In this document: in pieces, positions 8,873-19,243 of the stretch
How positions within the stretch are numbered: position 1 is the stretch's first letter
Layout of the letters: the number at the start of each line of letters is the position of its first letter
Source: an uncultured Clostridium sp.
GTDB lineage: Bacteria; Bacillota; Clostridia; TANB77; CAG-508
Direction: 5' to 3'
Length of the DNA: 64,000 nt
Assembly: GCA_947572725.1 (NCBI GenBank)
Contig: CANPDB010000001.1
Span: forward strand, 1 to 64,000
The notes under the pieces: model-generated
What the model was told of the DNA's origin: nothing
Database searches by the model: none
What the model saw: only the letters and a program-made list of their open reading frames with translations
Position numbers and translations under genes: made by a program

Positions 8873-9923
8873 CTATTCTTCACTATCTTGCTGTTTTTCT
8901 ATTTCTTCAATGTCTTTAATATGCAATTCAATATCTTCTGCTTTTGGTAATTGTGATTGTAAATATTCTGGAATATCTTGTAATAGTTTATATTCACTAA
9001 CTCCAACTGGTTTATTTATATCTTTTAAAGCATATTCAGCAATTAACTTATCTTTATCTTGACATAATATAATTCCAATTGTTGGATTATCTCCCTCTTT
9101 TCTTAACATATCATCTACTGCTGATAAATAAAAATTCAATTGACCTGCATCTATTGGCAAAAATTCTCTTGCTTTTAATTCTACAACAATATAACATCTT
9201 AATTCTAGATGATAAAATAGTAAATCTAAAAAATAATCTTTATCGCTAACTGTTAACTTATATTGATTTCCAACAAACGCAAAACCTGTTCCGTAGTTCT
9301 AATAAAACATTTTTAATTTTTGTTATCATTGCTTCTTCAATTTCTTTTTCTTTAACTTGACCTTTTAAAGCTATAAAGTCAAAAATATAAGGATCTTTCA
9401 ATGTTTGTATAGCTAAATCACTTTGAATATCAGGTAAAGTATTTTCAAAATTTGTTATTTTATCAGCTATTGCTTGTCTTTCATATAATTTATTTTTTAT
9501 TTGATTCTTTAAAACATTAGTAGACCAACCATTTTTTATAGTTTCATTTATATACCATTTTCTTTCTTCTGTACTTTTTATCTTGTCCATTAAAATTACA
9601 TTGTGATACCATGTAATTTGTGCAAGAACCTCTTGCACAAATTCAAAGTCTGGATATTCCGATGCAATTTTTTTCATATATTTTAAATTTCTTATTGAAA
9701 ATCCTTGAATATTTGGAAATTCCATCTTTAAGTCTATTGATAAATTATCTATAAACTTATTTCCCCATTTACCATTTTCTAGTATAATTTTCCCAATGTG
9801 CCAATACATAAAAATTAGTTCTTTATTAACTATTTGCATTGCACGATATTGAGATTTTACAATTTCTTTTTTTACATTTTCTAAAATTTCTTTATATTTG
9901 CTTATTTCTATATTATCTTCCAT
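8873..9923 (-). CDS. YhcG-type DUF1016/PD-(D/E)xK nuclease, one +1 CGG frameshift
   Basis: Reads as one 349-residue protein if the first base of the in-frame CGG at 9293-9291 is skipped. Upstream frame: DUF1016 N-terminal domain (residues 1-190, e.g. ITWYHNVILMDKI). Downstream frame: the nuclease domain (DYFLDLLFYHLELRCYIVVE, then LKAREFLPIDAG). The catalytic D...E-x-K residues are intact. In plain triplets the first frame ends soon after in a nonconserved tail, whereas the +1 reading gives the family motif LELGTGFAFVG. This is one of ten such CGG sites in the window. YhcG-like proteins are DNA-associated nucleases common on mobile elements. Confidence 0.85.
9618..9640. repeat. Palindrome TTGTGCAAGA/TCTTGCACAA inside the yhcG-like gene
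   Basis: Perfect 10-bp arms separated by ACC, inside the coding sequence. A closely related palindrome lies upstream of the gene at 9944-9960. Confidence 0.6.
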
Positions 9924-9943
9924 ATTTTCCTTCTTTCAAATTA

Positions 9944-9960
9944 TGCAAGAGCCTCTTGCA
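9944..9960. repeat. Palindrome TGCAAGA/TCTTGCA upstream of the yhcG-like gene
   Basis: Seven-bp arms separated by GCC, 20 bases before the start codon. The flanks continue the similarity with 9618-9640 (CTCTTGCACAA). It is a possible operator for the YhcG-like protein or for another regulator. Confidence 0.5.
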
Positions 9961-10024
9961 CAATTAATAATTTCATATTATTTTTGTCATTATATCACTT
10001 ATTTACAAATTTTTCATTAAAAAG

Positions 10025-10426
10025 TTAATTTTTCACATAAATGATTTCATTTAATATAATTTCTTCTACTCTATGTTTTATATTGTTCATCTTTTGTATC
10101 CACTCCATTTGATTATTTGATTTTAATTCTTCTGTTATATTTTCTTTTTCTGCCATTTGCTTTGTTAAAAATTCAAATTTTTCTTTGCACTCATCTTCAA
10201 TATCTAATAAATAACTTTTTAATTCATTATCTAATAACATTTCTGTATATTCTGGTATCTGATATTTTTTCATATAGTTTAGTTTTAATCTTCCGTATTT
10301 GCCTATAATTCCTATTCTTCTAGCTTTTGGAATTATTATATTAGGCATATAATAATCTCCCTGTAATGTGTATTCTATTCCTGTTTTTTCATCAATAAAT
10401 TTTGCTTTTAATTCTTTGTTCTCCAT
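10025..10426 (-). CDS. TnpV family transposon-encoded protein
   Basis: 133 residues from the ATG at 10426. This start was preferred over a start seven codons earlier because AGAGGAG lies ten bases upstream. It carries the TnpV signature: YTLQGDYYMPNI, GKYGRLKLNYMKKY and the C-terminal MNNIKHRVEEIILNEIIY. TnpV accompanies TnpX-type recombinases on Tn4451-like elements; its biochemical role is not established. It is the last element gene before the right end near 10613. Confidence 0.85.
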   Translation of the reverse strand: MENKELKAKFIDEKTGIEYTLQGDYYMPNIIIPKARRIGIIGKYGRLKLNYMKKYQIPEYTEMLLDNELKSYLLDIEDECKEKFEFLTKQMAEKENITEELKSNNQMEWIQKMNNIKHRVEEIILNEIIYVKN

Positions 10427-10480
10427 AATTTTTAAATCTCCTCTCATTTTTTTAATTTTAATTTGTTATTATAAAATCAA

Positions 10481-10520
10481 AAAAGATGAAATTGTTATTA
10501 TTTTTTACAATTCATCTTTT
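10481..10520 (-). terminator. Terminator at the element's right edge
   Basis: On the minus strand: GATGAATTGT, a loop, ACAATTTCATC, then TTTTTTGATTTT. It lies just inside the element and would stop transcription entering from the interrupted prepilin gene. Confidence 0.7.
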
Positions 10521-10604
10521 AAATATGTGAAAATTTATAAATTACTAAATTGTTTGTAGGAGGAAACCTTTGCTATTACTACATTTTAATTTTTCGTCAT
10601 AAGA

Positions 10605-10620
10605 GAATAAAATCGTTATT
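10605..10620. other. Probable right attachment junction of element 1
   Basis: The reading frame of the prepilin leader changes character after the codons ATA ACG ATT (complement of 10612-10620). A GA dinucleotide in ACGATT (10614-10613 on the minus strand) fits the GA crossover used by TnpX-type recombinases. The left junction is outside the window, so the exact base is unproven. Confidence 0.5.
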
Positions 10621-10669
10621 ACTAATGCAATTAGTGTAATTCCTTTTTTATTTTCTTTTATTAAAATAC

Positions 10670-10709
<40 letters not shown>

Positions 10710-10773
10710 AGTTTCAAGGCTTTCGTGTTTTATATTCATCATATTTTTCTCCTTCATCTTTTGCTTTATTTTA

Positions 10774-10803
10774 ATTTTACTATACACTTTTTATTATTGT
10801 CAA
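10774..10803 (-). promoter_or_regulatory. Promoter of the prepilin-like gene
   Basis: On the minus strand TTGACA (10803-10798), an 18-base spacer and TAAAAT (10779-10774), upstream of AAGGAG and the ATG at 10742. Confidence 0.6.
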
Positions 10804-10812
10804 GTTGAAAAA

Positions 10813-11098
10813 TTGCCAAAAGGGACGGGTCTTTTTGGCAACTTGTTATAGATTAGTATAGTATTAAGTTATAAATAATAAATTTATGAAATGATGAATG
10901 CAAGTGAAATTATAATACAAATTATTAAATTAACAAATGGGAGAATCTTGGGACTTGTATTTGAGAGGGGCCTATTTGTTAATTTTAGAATTTGTTTATA
11001 ATGTAGCACAGCCGAAGAATGAAATAAATTTATTATTTATAACTGAATATTAGTTTAAATTTCAAGAAGTTGCCAAAAAGACCCGTCCCTTTTGGCAA
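10813..11098. repeat. REP-like doublet (BIME or MITE)
   Basis: Two 32-base units in opposite orientation (10813-10844 and 11067-11098) are exact reverse complements of each other. Each is itself an imperfect hairpin (TTGCCAAAA, GGGACGGGTC, TTTTTGGCAA). Inside lie further inverted pairs: GTTATAAATAATAAATTTAT near 10867 with its complement near 11022, and TTAACAAAT/ATTTGTTAA. It contains no ORF. Similar GGGACGG(G/T)TC hairpins flank REP-associated tyrosine transposases in Clostridia (from memory), so it is probably a non-autonomous element. Confidence 0.8.
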
Positions 11099-11105
11099 CT
11101 TTAAA

Positions 11106-14100
11106 TCACATTATTATTTCTATATTATAAACCCCGTTTTCCTGCAACTTTATTAAATTTTCAGTTTCTTCGCCATTAATCATAATCTTCTCTATACCTG
11201 TATTTTTTCCATTTGGATTTTTCACTAAAATATTATAAATGCTCTGCTTCCATTTATATTGTATTTGATATTCTTTCCATTCTTTTGGAATACATGGGTA
11301 AAATTTCAAATATCCTTTTTCTATTTTTAAGCCTAAAATATATTCTATTCCTGCTTTGTAATACCAACTGGCAGATCCTGTGTACCATGTCCAGCCTCCT
11401 CGCCCTGCTAAGTTTCCTACTCCGTATATGTCTGCTGCTATAACATATGGCTCTACTTTATATTTCTTGCTTGCTTCTTTTGTTCTACTATGCTCTATTG
11501 GGTTTATCATTCGGTATAGTTCTAATGCTTTGTCTCCAAATCCTAGTAGCGTTTCTGCTAATATTACCCATATTGCCGCATGTGTGTATTGTCCTCCATT
11601 TTCTCTAACTCCTGGCATATATGCTTTTATATATCCTGGCTCTAGCTTTCCTTTGTCAAATGGTGGATCTAATAGTTTTATAATTCCATTTTCTTTATCT
11701 ATTAAATGATTTTCTAAGCTTTCCATTGAAATATATTTTTTGTCATTTTCTCCTGCATCTGAAATTATACTCCAGCTTTGTGCAATGCTGTCAATTCTAC
11801 ATTCTTCATTTTCTATACTTCCTAATACATTACCATCATCCATAAATGCTCTTTTGTACCATCTTCCATCCCATCCATTTGTATTTAAACTTTTCTTTAA
11901 TTTTGATTTTATATCTTCATATTTTTGTACTAGTCCATCATCTTTTCTTTCTTTACAAATAGGAATAAATCTTTCTAAAACATTATATAGGAAAAATCCA
12001 AGCCATACACTTTCTCCTTTTCCTTTGCTTCCTACATTACTAAATCCATCATTCCAATCTCCTGTACCTATTTTAGGTAATCCATTTTCCCCAAAGTTTA
12101 AACTTCTTTCAATTGCTTTAACACAATGGACATAGATACTGTCTTTAAAATCTGTATATTGATATTTGTCATATCTTTCTAATTCATCTTCTTTTAATAT
12201 CTCTCCTTTTACATATGGAGTTTCTATATCTAGTATTGTATAATCTCCTGTATATTCAATATATTCTGCTGTTAAATAAATAAGCCATAGTAAATCATCT
12301 GACATTCTTGTTCTAATTCCTTTATTTGTTTCAGGATGCCACCAATGTTCAACATCTCCATCTACAAATTGATGTCTACTATGAATGATAATTTGTCTTT
12401 TCAATATTTCTGCATCTATATATTTTAATCCTAAAGTATCCTGCAATTGGTCTCTAAATCCAAATGCTCCTCCTGATTGGTATAATCCACTTCTTCCTAG
12501 TAATCTACTACAAATTATTTGATATGGAATCCAACCATTTAAGAGAATATTAACAGACTCTAAAGGAGTATACACTTGTACTTTTTCTAATAAATCCTTC
12601 CAGAATTTCTTTACAACATCTAACTCTTGTTTACAATTTTGCACTTTACGATATTTATATGCAACATTTTTACAATCTATTATTTCTTCATCTGCACCTA
12701 AAATCAAAGAAATTTCTTTATTTGCAAAACTCTCTAGTTCAACTTCAATTTCATATGCAAGACATGGCTTTTTACCTAAAGAATTTTCACAATTTAAAGC
12801 TATTTTTTTCAAACCATCTGGATTACTAATATCACCTAATCCTAAAAAGAAATCTTTGTCCCCTGTATATGATTTAATTTCCTCACTACAAGATATATAA
12901 ATTTTGGTATTTTCAAATTCATTCTTATACAAATTTTCTGCACACAAAATATTATTATTTTTATCATAATTAGTTTCTATATAACCATTTGATTTTAATT
13001 CATCTTCCCCAATAACAGGTTTTATATAATAATATAATTTTAGCTTTTTACGGTTTGGCGTTATATTTTTCAATTTTAAAATACTAACTTTACAACTATC
13101 TTCTTTTGGAACAAAAACATCTAATTCCTGTTCAATTCCATCGCTTTGATGTAAAAATGTAGCATATCCAAATCCATATTTAACATTATAATTTTTGTTA
13201 TCAGGCATAGGGTTTAAACCTAATGACCAACTTTTCTGATTTTCTGCATCTTTTAAATAAATTATTTCACTTGGAATATCATAACTAAGATTATTTTCCC
13301 AACTTGTTACTCTATTTAATCTACTATTTTTGTACCAACTATATCCCCCCATATTTTCTGTTACAATTGTTCCAAACTTCTCATTTGCCATAATATTACT
13401 CCATGCCGTTGGCAAACGATTTTCTTTATTTACTTTTATTAAATATTCTTTTCCATCTTCTGAAAATGCACCATATTCATTACAATATTTTAAACTCTCT
13501 TTATTTTCTAGTATATCAATATCATTTTTGTCTTCATCTGTTAGCACTGGTACTTCTTGCTCTTCTCCAATTTCACGATACTTTTCTAAATATTCTTCTT
13601 CTAATTCCTTAATATTATTTTTTAGACCACCTTTACTACTATCAATACACATTGTAGCAACAAATTCTAATAAATTTATATCTTCTTTATTTACTTCTTC
13701 TTTTGATAAAATGAATATTCCACCTTTTATATTTTTTAAATAACTCATTTGAGTATTTAAAATAACCCCTTCTATTTCCTCTTTCACATAATTTTCATAA
13801 CTATGTTTTTCTTCATCTAAAATTACAATTTCTGTTTGTATATTTTTACTTTGGAAAAATTCATATGCTTTTAGCACTTCTCCAATTACATATTTATCAT
13901 TAACATCTTTAATTTTAACTAATATAATTGGTAAATCCCCAGATATTCCATATTTCCACAATTCTTCTTGTTTGTGTTCTTGTATAGAATTTTTCTTCAT
14001 TGCTTGACTTTTTATAGGATTATTAAACATTATATATGATAACATCTTTTGATATATTTCAATATCTGTTCCTTTAATTCTTAAATATCTACTTTCAGCC

Positions 14101-17100
14101 TCAACTCTTGCTTTAGAAAGTTCAAATGCAGTTTTTACATTTTCTGAACTTTCATATTTCTTCAAGTTTTCTTTTGCCATTTCTTCGCTTTCTCCAACTG
14201 AAAGTACTAAATCTACATTTGCTTCTTCTCCTGGCTTTATTTTAATTGTTCTTTTTAATGCAATAATTGGCTCTGTTACTAGTCCTATCTTTTTAGAAAG
14301 TGGAATTGAATTTTTAATCATTTGAGGAATTCCTAAATTTCCTCTTCCTATAAACTTTTCTTCATTTATTTCATATTCAAAATCACCAATTTTCTCACTA
14401 TTTGTGGATAAACTAGCCATTAAATATATTTTTTGTGAACTTTGTTCTCTGTTTCTCCTTGTTACAACTAAACTACCAGTTTCTTCATCATAATTCATAA
14501 CTAAAAATAAATTATTAAACGCTGGATGAGCATAATCTTGTTCTTTTGGAGATAATACTGGCTCAAAATATGAAGTAATTTCTAATATTTCTTCTTCATT
14601 ACCATTATTTTGTAAAGTTACCCTTCGTAGTTCTACTGGCTCATTTGAAGCAACTGTTGTTTTTATTTTTGTTTTTATATTTCCATTTATTATTTCTTGT
14701 TCATCTTTATCTGGCATAAAACTAATTTGATAATTTTGTTTATTTTCATTGTGTGGATAATATGAACTCCATATTTCTTTGCTTTTTATATTTTTAATAG
14801 TAAAGAAAATTCCTTGTGGATAGTCATCTGTAGGTTTAAATCTATTAATATAAATATCTTTATATTTACTGATTCCTTCCCCTATTTGATTTTTGGCAAT
14901 TGTATAATTTTCATTTGCAATTACATTACCTGATATTAACTTTTCGTTAATCTTGTTGTATGTTGTTTGAATGTAATCCTCGTAATCTTTATATTTTAGT
15001 TTTTCCACTTTTTCTTTTTTCTCCTTTGTTATAATAAAGGTATCTGGAATTGTTTCTTGCAATAGTATGCTTACTGCTTCTATTTCTGGGTTTTGTATAA
15101 ATCTTTTTTGCAATATATTTTGATTTATTAAATTATTTATTGAAAGTAATATTAGTCCTTGATGATGTGACATATAAGTCTTTACTACACTAGATGTTTT
15201 TCCTTTTTGTACTCTTTCTGGTGTATAGTCTATTGATTCGTAAAATCCATATTTGCTGTACATTCCTTCTTGTTCTAGTCTTTTTAGATTTTTTATTTCT
15301 TCTATTGGCTCATCACAAATAGCAAGAATGCTACCATAACTTGAAACTACTAGCTCATCTGCTAGTCCTCTTTTTAGTCCTAACCACGGTATTCCAAATG
15401 CTTTATATTGATAATTAGAATGAAAGTCTTTTAAATTAAATGCCGCTTCTGAAATTCCCCAAGGTATATTTAATTTTTTTGCATATTCCATTTGACTCAT
15501 AAGCATAAATTTTGAAGATTCATCTAATAAACTTCCTTCATATTTAGGAATATTTATATTCGGCATCAAATATTCAAAAGCTGTACCTGACCAAGATACC
15601 AAGCCTTTATATTTGCCTAAAATGGTTAATGTTCTACTTAAATAATTCCAATGTTTTGCTGGAATATCTTTTTTTGCTATTGCAACTAAACTTGCTTGTC
15701 TTGCTTCTGATGCTAACAAATCATAATATGAATCTGTTAATTTTCCTTCTTCAATGTTATATCCTATAGAAAATAATTGCTGTTCTTTACTGTATAAAAC
15801 TGAAAAGTCACAAGAATTAATCATATTTTCTATAATATTTACTAAATAATTTAGCTTTTCTTTATCAAGTTCTATATTTTCTTTATTAGGATAATTAATT
15901 AAATTTTCTAAAAATGTTTTTGTTACATATAAATATCCAATAAAATTACCACTATCAACAGTTGAAATATATCTTGGAATTAAAGGTTCTTTGGTTTTCG
16001 TATTATACCAGTTGTATAGATGACCATTCCATTTTGATAAACTGTCTATTGATGTAATTATTTTTTCTAATAAAGTCACTGCATGTGTTAAATCAATATA
16101 TAATAAGTCATATGCTGAAATAACAGAAAGTAAAGATAGACCTAAGTTTGTTGATGATGTTCTTTGTACTATTAAATTTCTTCTATCTTCTTGATAATTA
16201 TCTGGTATTAAATAATTGTTTTCTTCGTTTAAATAAGTTTCAAAAAATTCCCAAGTTTTTCTTCCAATATCTAATACATATTGTTTTTCTTGATTATCTA
16301 ATAATTCTATTGCTGATTTTTTTGAATTATCTTTGCTAATATACCACATTATAAATGGTACAAAAAACCACAAAATCCCTACTATGCTTGCAAATATATT
16401 TTGTCTAAGGAAGCCTATTCCAATTGCAATAAGGCCTGATAATACATTTAATGCCATTTGATTATAATATGATATTAAATCAGATTTTGCTTGTTTTTCT
16501 GCTTCTTCTGAAGTTGTCCATTCTAATAAGTTTTTGTGTGAAACTTTCATTCTATAAATTGTTTTTATAATAGCTTTAGTAGAAATATATGCCTTATATG
16601 GTAAACATCCAAAAGTAATAATTCCTCTTAGAAAAGCACCTTTTAAACCTGAAATTTTAGGTGTAAAAGTTTTTTGTTTTTGTTCTCCTTCTTTTTTGAA
16701 AATAAGTTTATTAATCATTTCTAACAAGCTTGGAAATACACTAATTGCAACTAATATTAATACAATTGGCCATATTTTTTTATAATACAAAATTCCAATA
16801 GCATTACTATATATAATTGCAACTATTAAGCTAAGTTCTAATAAACTTCTCCTTAAATTATCAAAAATTTTATATTTAGAAAGCATATTTAGTGGACTAT
16901 TATTTCCCAGCCATTTAACAATTTGCCAATCTCCTCTAATCCATCTTGAGAGTCTATTTATAAAACTGTTGTATTTAGTTGGGTATCCATCCATTAATAA
17001 AATGTCTGATGCTAAGCCACATCTTAGATAGGATCCTTCTAACAAATCGTGGCTTAATACAGTATTTTCTGGAATAGCATTTTTTAATACTTTTGAGAAA

Positions 17101-19238
17101 GCTTTTAAATCGTAAATACCTTTTCCAGTAAAAATCCCCTCTCCAAAATTATCTTGATAAATGTCTGAAATTGCATTTGTATATGAGTCAATTCCTCCTG
17201 AGCCAGCAAATATTTTTGTAAATAAGTTTTTATAACTAATAGTTAAATTAATTCCGACTCTTGGTTGCAACATTCCATATCCATCTACTACGATATTTTT
17301 TTCTTTGTCTATTATTGGTTTATTTAAAATATGTGCCATTGCTCCTACTAATTCAAATGCAGAATTTAAAATTAAGTCTGTATCAGCATCTAATGTTATA
17401 ATATATTTTATATTTGCATTTCTTAGTTGTTCCTTGTTTTCTTCCATTGTGTTTATTCTAAAAGGGTTTTGGATATTTCCTAATATATATTCATTAAATT
17501 GGTTTATCATTCCCCTTTTTCGTTCCCATCCTAAATAAGAAGTTTCTTTTTCATTCCATACTCTATTACGATAAGTAAAATTGAAAATTGGCAAAGTATT
17601 TTCTTGTTGATTTTGATATTTTTGATTTAATTTTTTTGTTATTTTTATTGCTTCTTCTATAATATCTTCATCAAATTTCTCTTCTTTTCTTGTGCTTTGT
17701 GTACAATCTCCAAGTAATGTAAAATAAATATTTTCTGATTTGTTTGCCAAGTAATAAACTTCTAATTTTTTCATTAGTTCTTGTACTTTTTCTTTTGAAC
17801 TAATAATAGTTGGTATTATTACCATTGTGCTATTTTCTTTGTTTAAGCCTTCAGATAAATCAAGTTTTGGTATAACTTTTGGTTTTACAATTTTACTTAA
17901 TATATATTGTATTATTTGAATTGCTAATTCTGATGCTGGTATTAAAAATACTATAAAACTAAGTAAAAATATCCATTTATTTTTTATTTGCATATTTAAT
18001 AAGTAACTTATTCCTAATGAAAAAATTACGGTTAAAATAGAAATTGATAAAGTAAATATTTTTACTTTATTGTTTGTATTTAATTTTTTTCTTGTTTTGT
18101 AATTCAATTTTTGATAGAGTTCGTCTATTCCATTGTCTATTAGATAATATCCAATATGAGCATATTTGCTTCCTTCTGGCTTTTTTTGTGCTATTTCTAA
18201 TATTTTTCTTGTAATATATATTTCTGATATTTTTGTTTTCTTTGATATTTCTTTTATTTTATTTCTATAAATTTCTTTGGTACTGTTAGTCATTTTTTCA
18301 TATACATTTGCTGGATCCTGTTTTAATAGTTCTTCTACTCCATTTACTTTTTCAAAAATTTCTAAAAAGTTTATTCTTTGAATTTTTTTAATACTTGTTA
18401 TACTATTTGCAATTGATACTTTTCTAACGGCAATATCAAAATGTTCTTTTTTTATTATTTCTGATACTGTTGTTCCTGTTAGTTGTACTGCTTCTTCCAA
18501 TGCATTTAAATAACTAGATCCTTTTTTTCCATATCGTTTTAGTATATATGACATATATTCTATAAATGAATATTTCATGTCATTTATTATGTCTTTTTGA
18601 AATCTTTTTTTAGTGTTATTTTGGAATGTGCTTTCTGATTTTTGCTTGTTTTCGACTAGTCTTTCTACTATGTTTTCTGCTTTGTATTTTTGAATTTGTG
18701 CATTGTAAATTTTTTCGCATATTTCTCTTATATTTTCTATAATTGCTATTTGAAGAAATATTCCAATATTCCATATTTCTTCCATGCTTAGTGTTTCCTT
18801 TGTTTGATAGCTTGATAGGTAATTTTCTAAGTCTTTTTTTTCTATTTTGTTGTCTGTGTATGCTATTATTTCTGATGCTAATACATATATTCGTGCAAAT
18901 CCTTTGTATTGTCCATTTGCTATTCCTACAAAATTTGTGTATTTTTTTATTGGTAGTTCTTTTTGTATTTGTTTTGCTGTTTGTTCTATTATATAAAAGT
19001 TGTCTAGTAACCATTCTCCTGCTGGGTGTATTCCTATTCCTAATTTTAGGTGTTCGTTTAGTAAGTAGTATACTTCTTGTATTATATCGAAGCTTTCTAG
19101 CATATGTGGTACTGGGTATGTGTTTTTTTGTGTTCTATTGTTTAAATTATGGTTTGATGCAATTTTTTGTAAGTGGCTCTCTAGTTGGTTTTTGTCTAGT
19201 AGAGTTCCATTTATTTTTAATATTTTGTTTTCTTTCAA
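11106..19238 (-). CDS. Cyclic beta-1,2-glucan synthase-like giant protein (GT84-GH94)
   Basis: 2710 residues starting at TTG 19238; AAGGAG lies nine bases upstream. Layout: N-terminal region 1-380; two TM helices about 395-455; glycosyltransferase domain 470-790 with TLDADTDL (about 614), QPRVGI (about 661) and RWIRGDWQ (about 764); further TM helices 790-990; glycoamylase-like segment about 1000-1430; then GH94-type modules ending with the catalytic GDWNDGF near 2393. This order matches NdvB/Cgs enzymes (Brucella Cgs is about 2.8 kb residues), which polymerise UDP-glucose into beta-1,2-glucan on a protein-bound primer and set chain length with the GH94 domain. All 2710 codons are open, with no in-frame CGG. 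It could instead make a linear or secreted beta-1,2-glucan. Confidence 0.88.
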   Translation of the reverse strand: MKENKILKINGTLLDKNQLESHLQKIASNHNLNNRTQKNTYPVPHMLESFDIIQEVYYLLNEHLKLGIGIHPAGEWLLDNFYIIEQTAKQIQKELPIKKYTNFVGIANGQYKGFARIYVLASEIIAYTDNKIEKKDLENYLSSYQTKETLSMEEIWNIGIFLQIAIIENIREICEKIYNAQIQKYKAENIVERLVENKQKSESTFQNNTKKRFQKDIINDMKYSFIEYMSYILKRYGKKGSSYLNALEEAVQLTGTTVSEIIKKEHFDIAVRKVSIANSITSIKKIQRINFLEIFEKVNGVEELLKQDPANVYEKMTNSTKEIYRNKIKEISKKTKISEIYITRKILEIAQKKPEGSKYAHIGYYLIDNGIDELYQKLNYKTRKKLNTNNKVKIFTLSISILTVIFSLGISYLLNMQIKNKWIFLLSFIVFLIPASELAIQIIQYILSKIVKPKVIPKLDLSEGLNKENSTMVIIPTIISSKEKVQELMKKLEVYYLANKSENIYFTLLGDCTQSTRKEEKFDEDIIEEAIKITKKLNQKYQNQQENTLPIFNFTYRNRVWNEKETSYLGWERKRGMINQFNEYILGNIQNPFRINTMEENKEQLRNANIKYIITLDADTDLILNSAFELVGAMAHILNKPIIDKEKNIVVDGYGMLQPRVGINLTISYKNLFTKIFAGSGGIDSYTNAISDIYQDNFGEGIFTGKGIYDLKAFSKVLKNAIPENTVLSHDLLEGSYLRCGLASDILLMDGYPTKYNSFINRLSRWIRGDWQIVKWLGNNSPLNMLSKYKIFDNLRRSLLELSLIVAIIYSNAIGILYYKKIWPIVLILVAISVFPSLLEMINKLIFKKEGEQKQKTFTPKISGLKGAFLRGIITFGCLPYKAYISTKAIIKTIYRMKVSHKNLLEWTTSEEAEKQAKSDLISYYNQMALNVLSGLIAIGIGFLRQNIFASIVGILWFFVPFIMWYISKDNSKKSAIELLDNQEKQYVLDIGRKTWEFFETYLNEENNYLIPDNYQEDRRNLIVQRTSSTNLGLSLLSVISAYDLLYIDLTHAVTLLEKIITSIDSLSKWNGHLYNWYNTKTKEPLIPRYISTVDSGNFIGYLYVTKTFLENLINYPNKENIELDKEKLNYLVNIIENMINSCDFSVLYSKEQQLFSIGYNIEEGKLTDSYYDLLASEARQASLVAIAKKDIPAKHWNYLSRTLTILGKYKGLVSWSGTAFEYLMPNINIPKYEGSLLDESSKFMLMSQMEYAKKLNIPWGISEAAFNLKDFHSNYQYKAFGIPWLGLKRGLADELVVSSYGSILAICDEPIEEIKNLKRLEQEGMYSKYGFYESIDYTPERVQKGKTSSVVKTYMSHHQGLILLSINNLINQNILQKRFIQNPEIEAVSILLQETIPDTFIITKEKKEKVEKLKYKDYEDYIQTTYNKINEKLISGNVIANENYTIAKNQIGEGISKYKDIYINRFKPTDDYPQGIFFTIKNIKSKEIWSSYYPHNENKQNYQISFMPDKDEQEIINGNIKTKIKTTVASNEPVELRRVTLQNNGNEEEILEITSYFEPVLSPKEQDYAHPAFNNLFLVMNYDEETGSLVVTRRNREQSSQKIYLMASLSTNSEKIGDFEYEINEEKFIGRGNLGIPQMIKNSIPLSKKIGLVTEPIIALKRTIKIKPGEEANVDLVLSVGESEEMAKENLKKYESSENVKTAFELSKARVEAESRYLRIKGTDIEIYQKMLSYIMFNNPIKSQAMKKNSIQEHKQEELWKYGISGDLPIILVKIKDVNDKYVIGEVLKAYEFFQSKNIQTEIVILDEEKHSYENYVKEEIEGVILNTQMSYLKNIKGGIFILSKEEVNKEDINLLEFVATMCIDSSKGGLKNNIKELEEEYLEKYREIGEEQEVPVLTDEDKNDIDILENKESLKYCNEYGAFSEDGKEYLIKVNKENRLPTAWSNIMANEKFGTIVTENMGGYSWYKNSRLNRVTSWENNLSYDIPSEIIYLKDAENQKSWSLGLNPMPDNKNYNVKYGFGYATFLHQSDGIEQELDVFVPKEDSCKVSILKLKNITPNRKKLKLYYYIKPVIGEDELKSNGYIETNYDKNNNILCAENLYKNEFENTKIYISCSEEIKSYTGDKDFFLGLGDISNPDGLKKIALNCENSLGKKPCLAYEIEVELESFANKEISLILGADEEIIDCKNVAYKYRKVQNCKQELDVVKKFWKDLLEKVQVYTPLESVNILLNGWIPYQIICSRLLGRSGLYQSGGAFGFRDQLQDTLGLKYIDAEILKRQIIIHSRHQFVDGDVEHWWHPETNKGIRTRMSDDLLWLIYLTAEYIEYTGDYTILDIETPYVKGEILKEDELERYDKYQYTDFKDSIYVHCVKAIERSLNFGENGLPKIGTGDWNDGFSNVGSKGKGESVWLGFFLYNVLERFIPICKERKDDGLVQKYEDIKSKLKKSLNTNGWDGRWYKRAFMDDGNVLGSIENEECRIDSIAQSWSIISDAGENDKKYISMESLENHLIDKENGIIKLLDPPFDKGKLEPGYIKAYMPGVRENGGQYTHAAIWVILAETLLGFGDKALELYRMINPIEHSRTKEASKKYKVEPYVIAADIYGVGNLAGRGGWTWYTGSASWYYKAGIEYILGLKIEKGYLKFYPCIPKEWKEYQIQYKWKQSIYNILVKNPNGKNTGIEKIMINGEETENLIKLQENGVYNIEIIM

Positions 19239-19243
19239 AAAAA

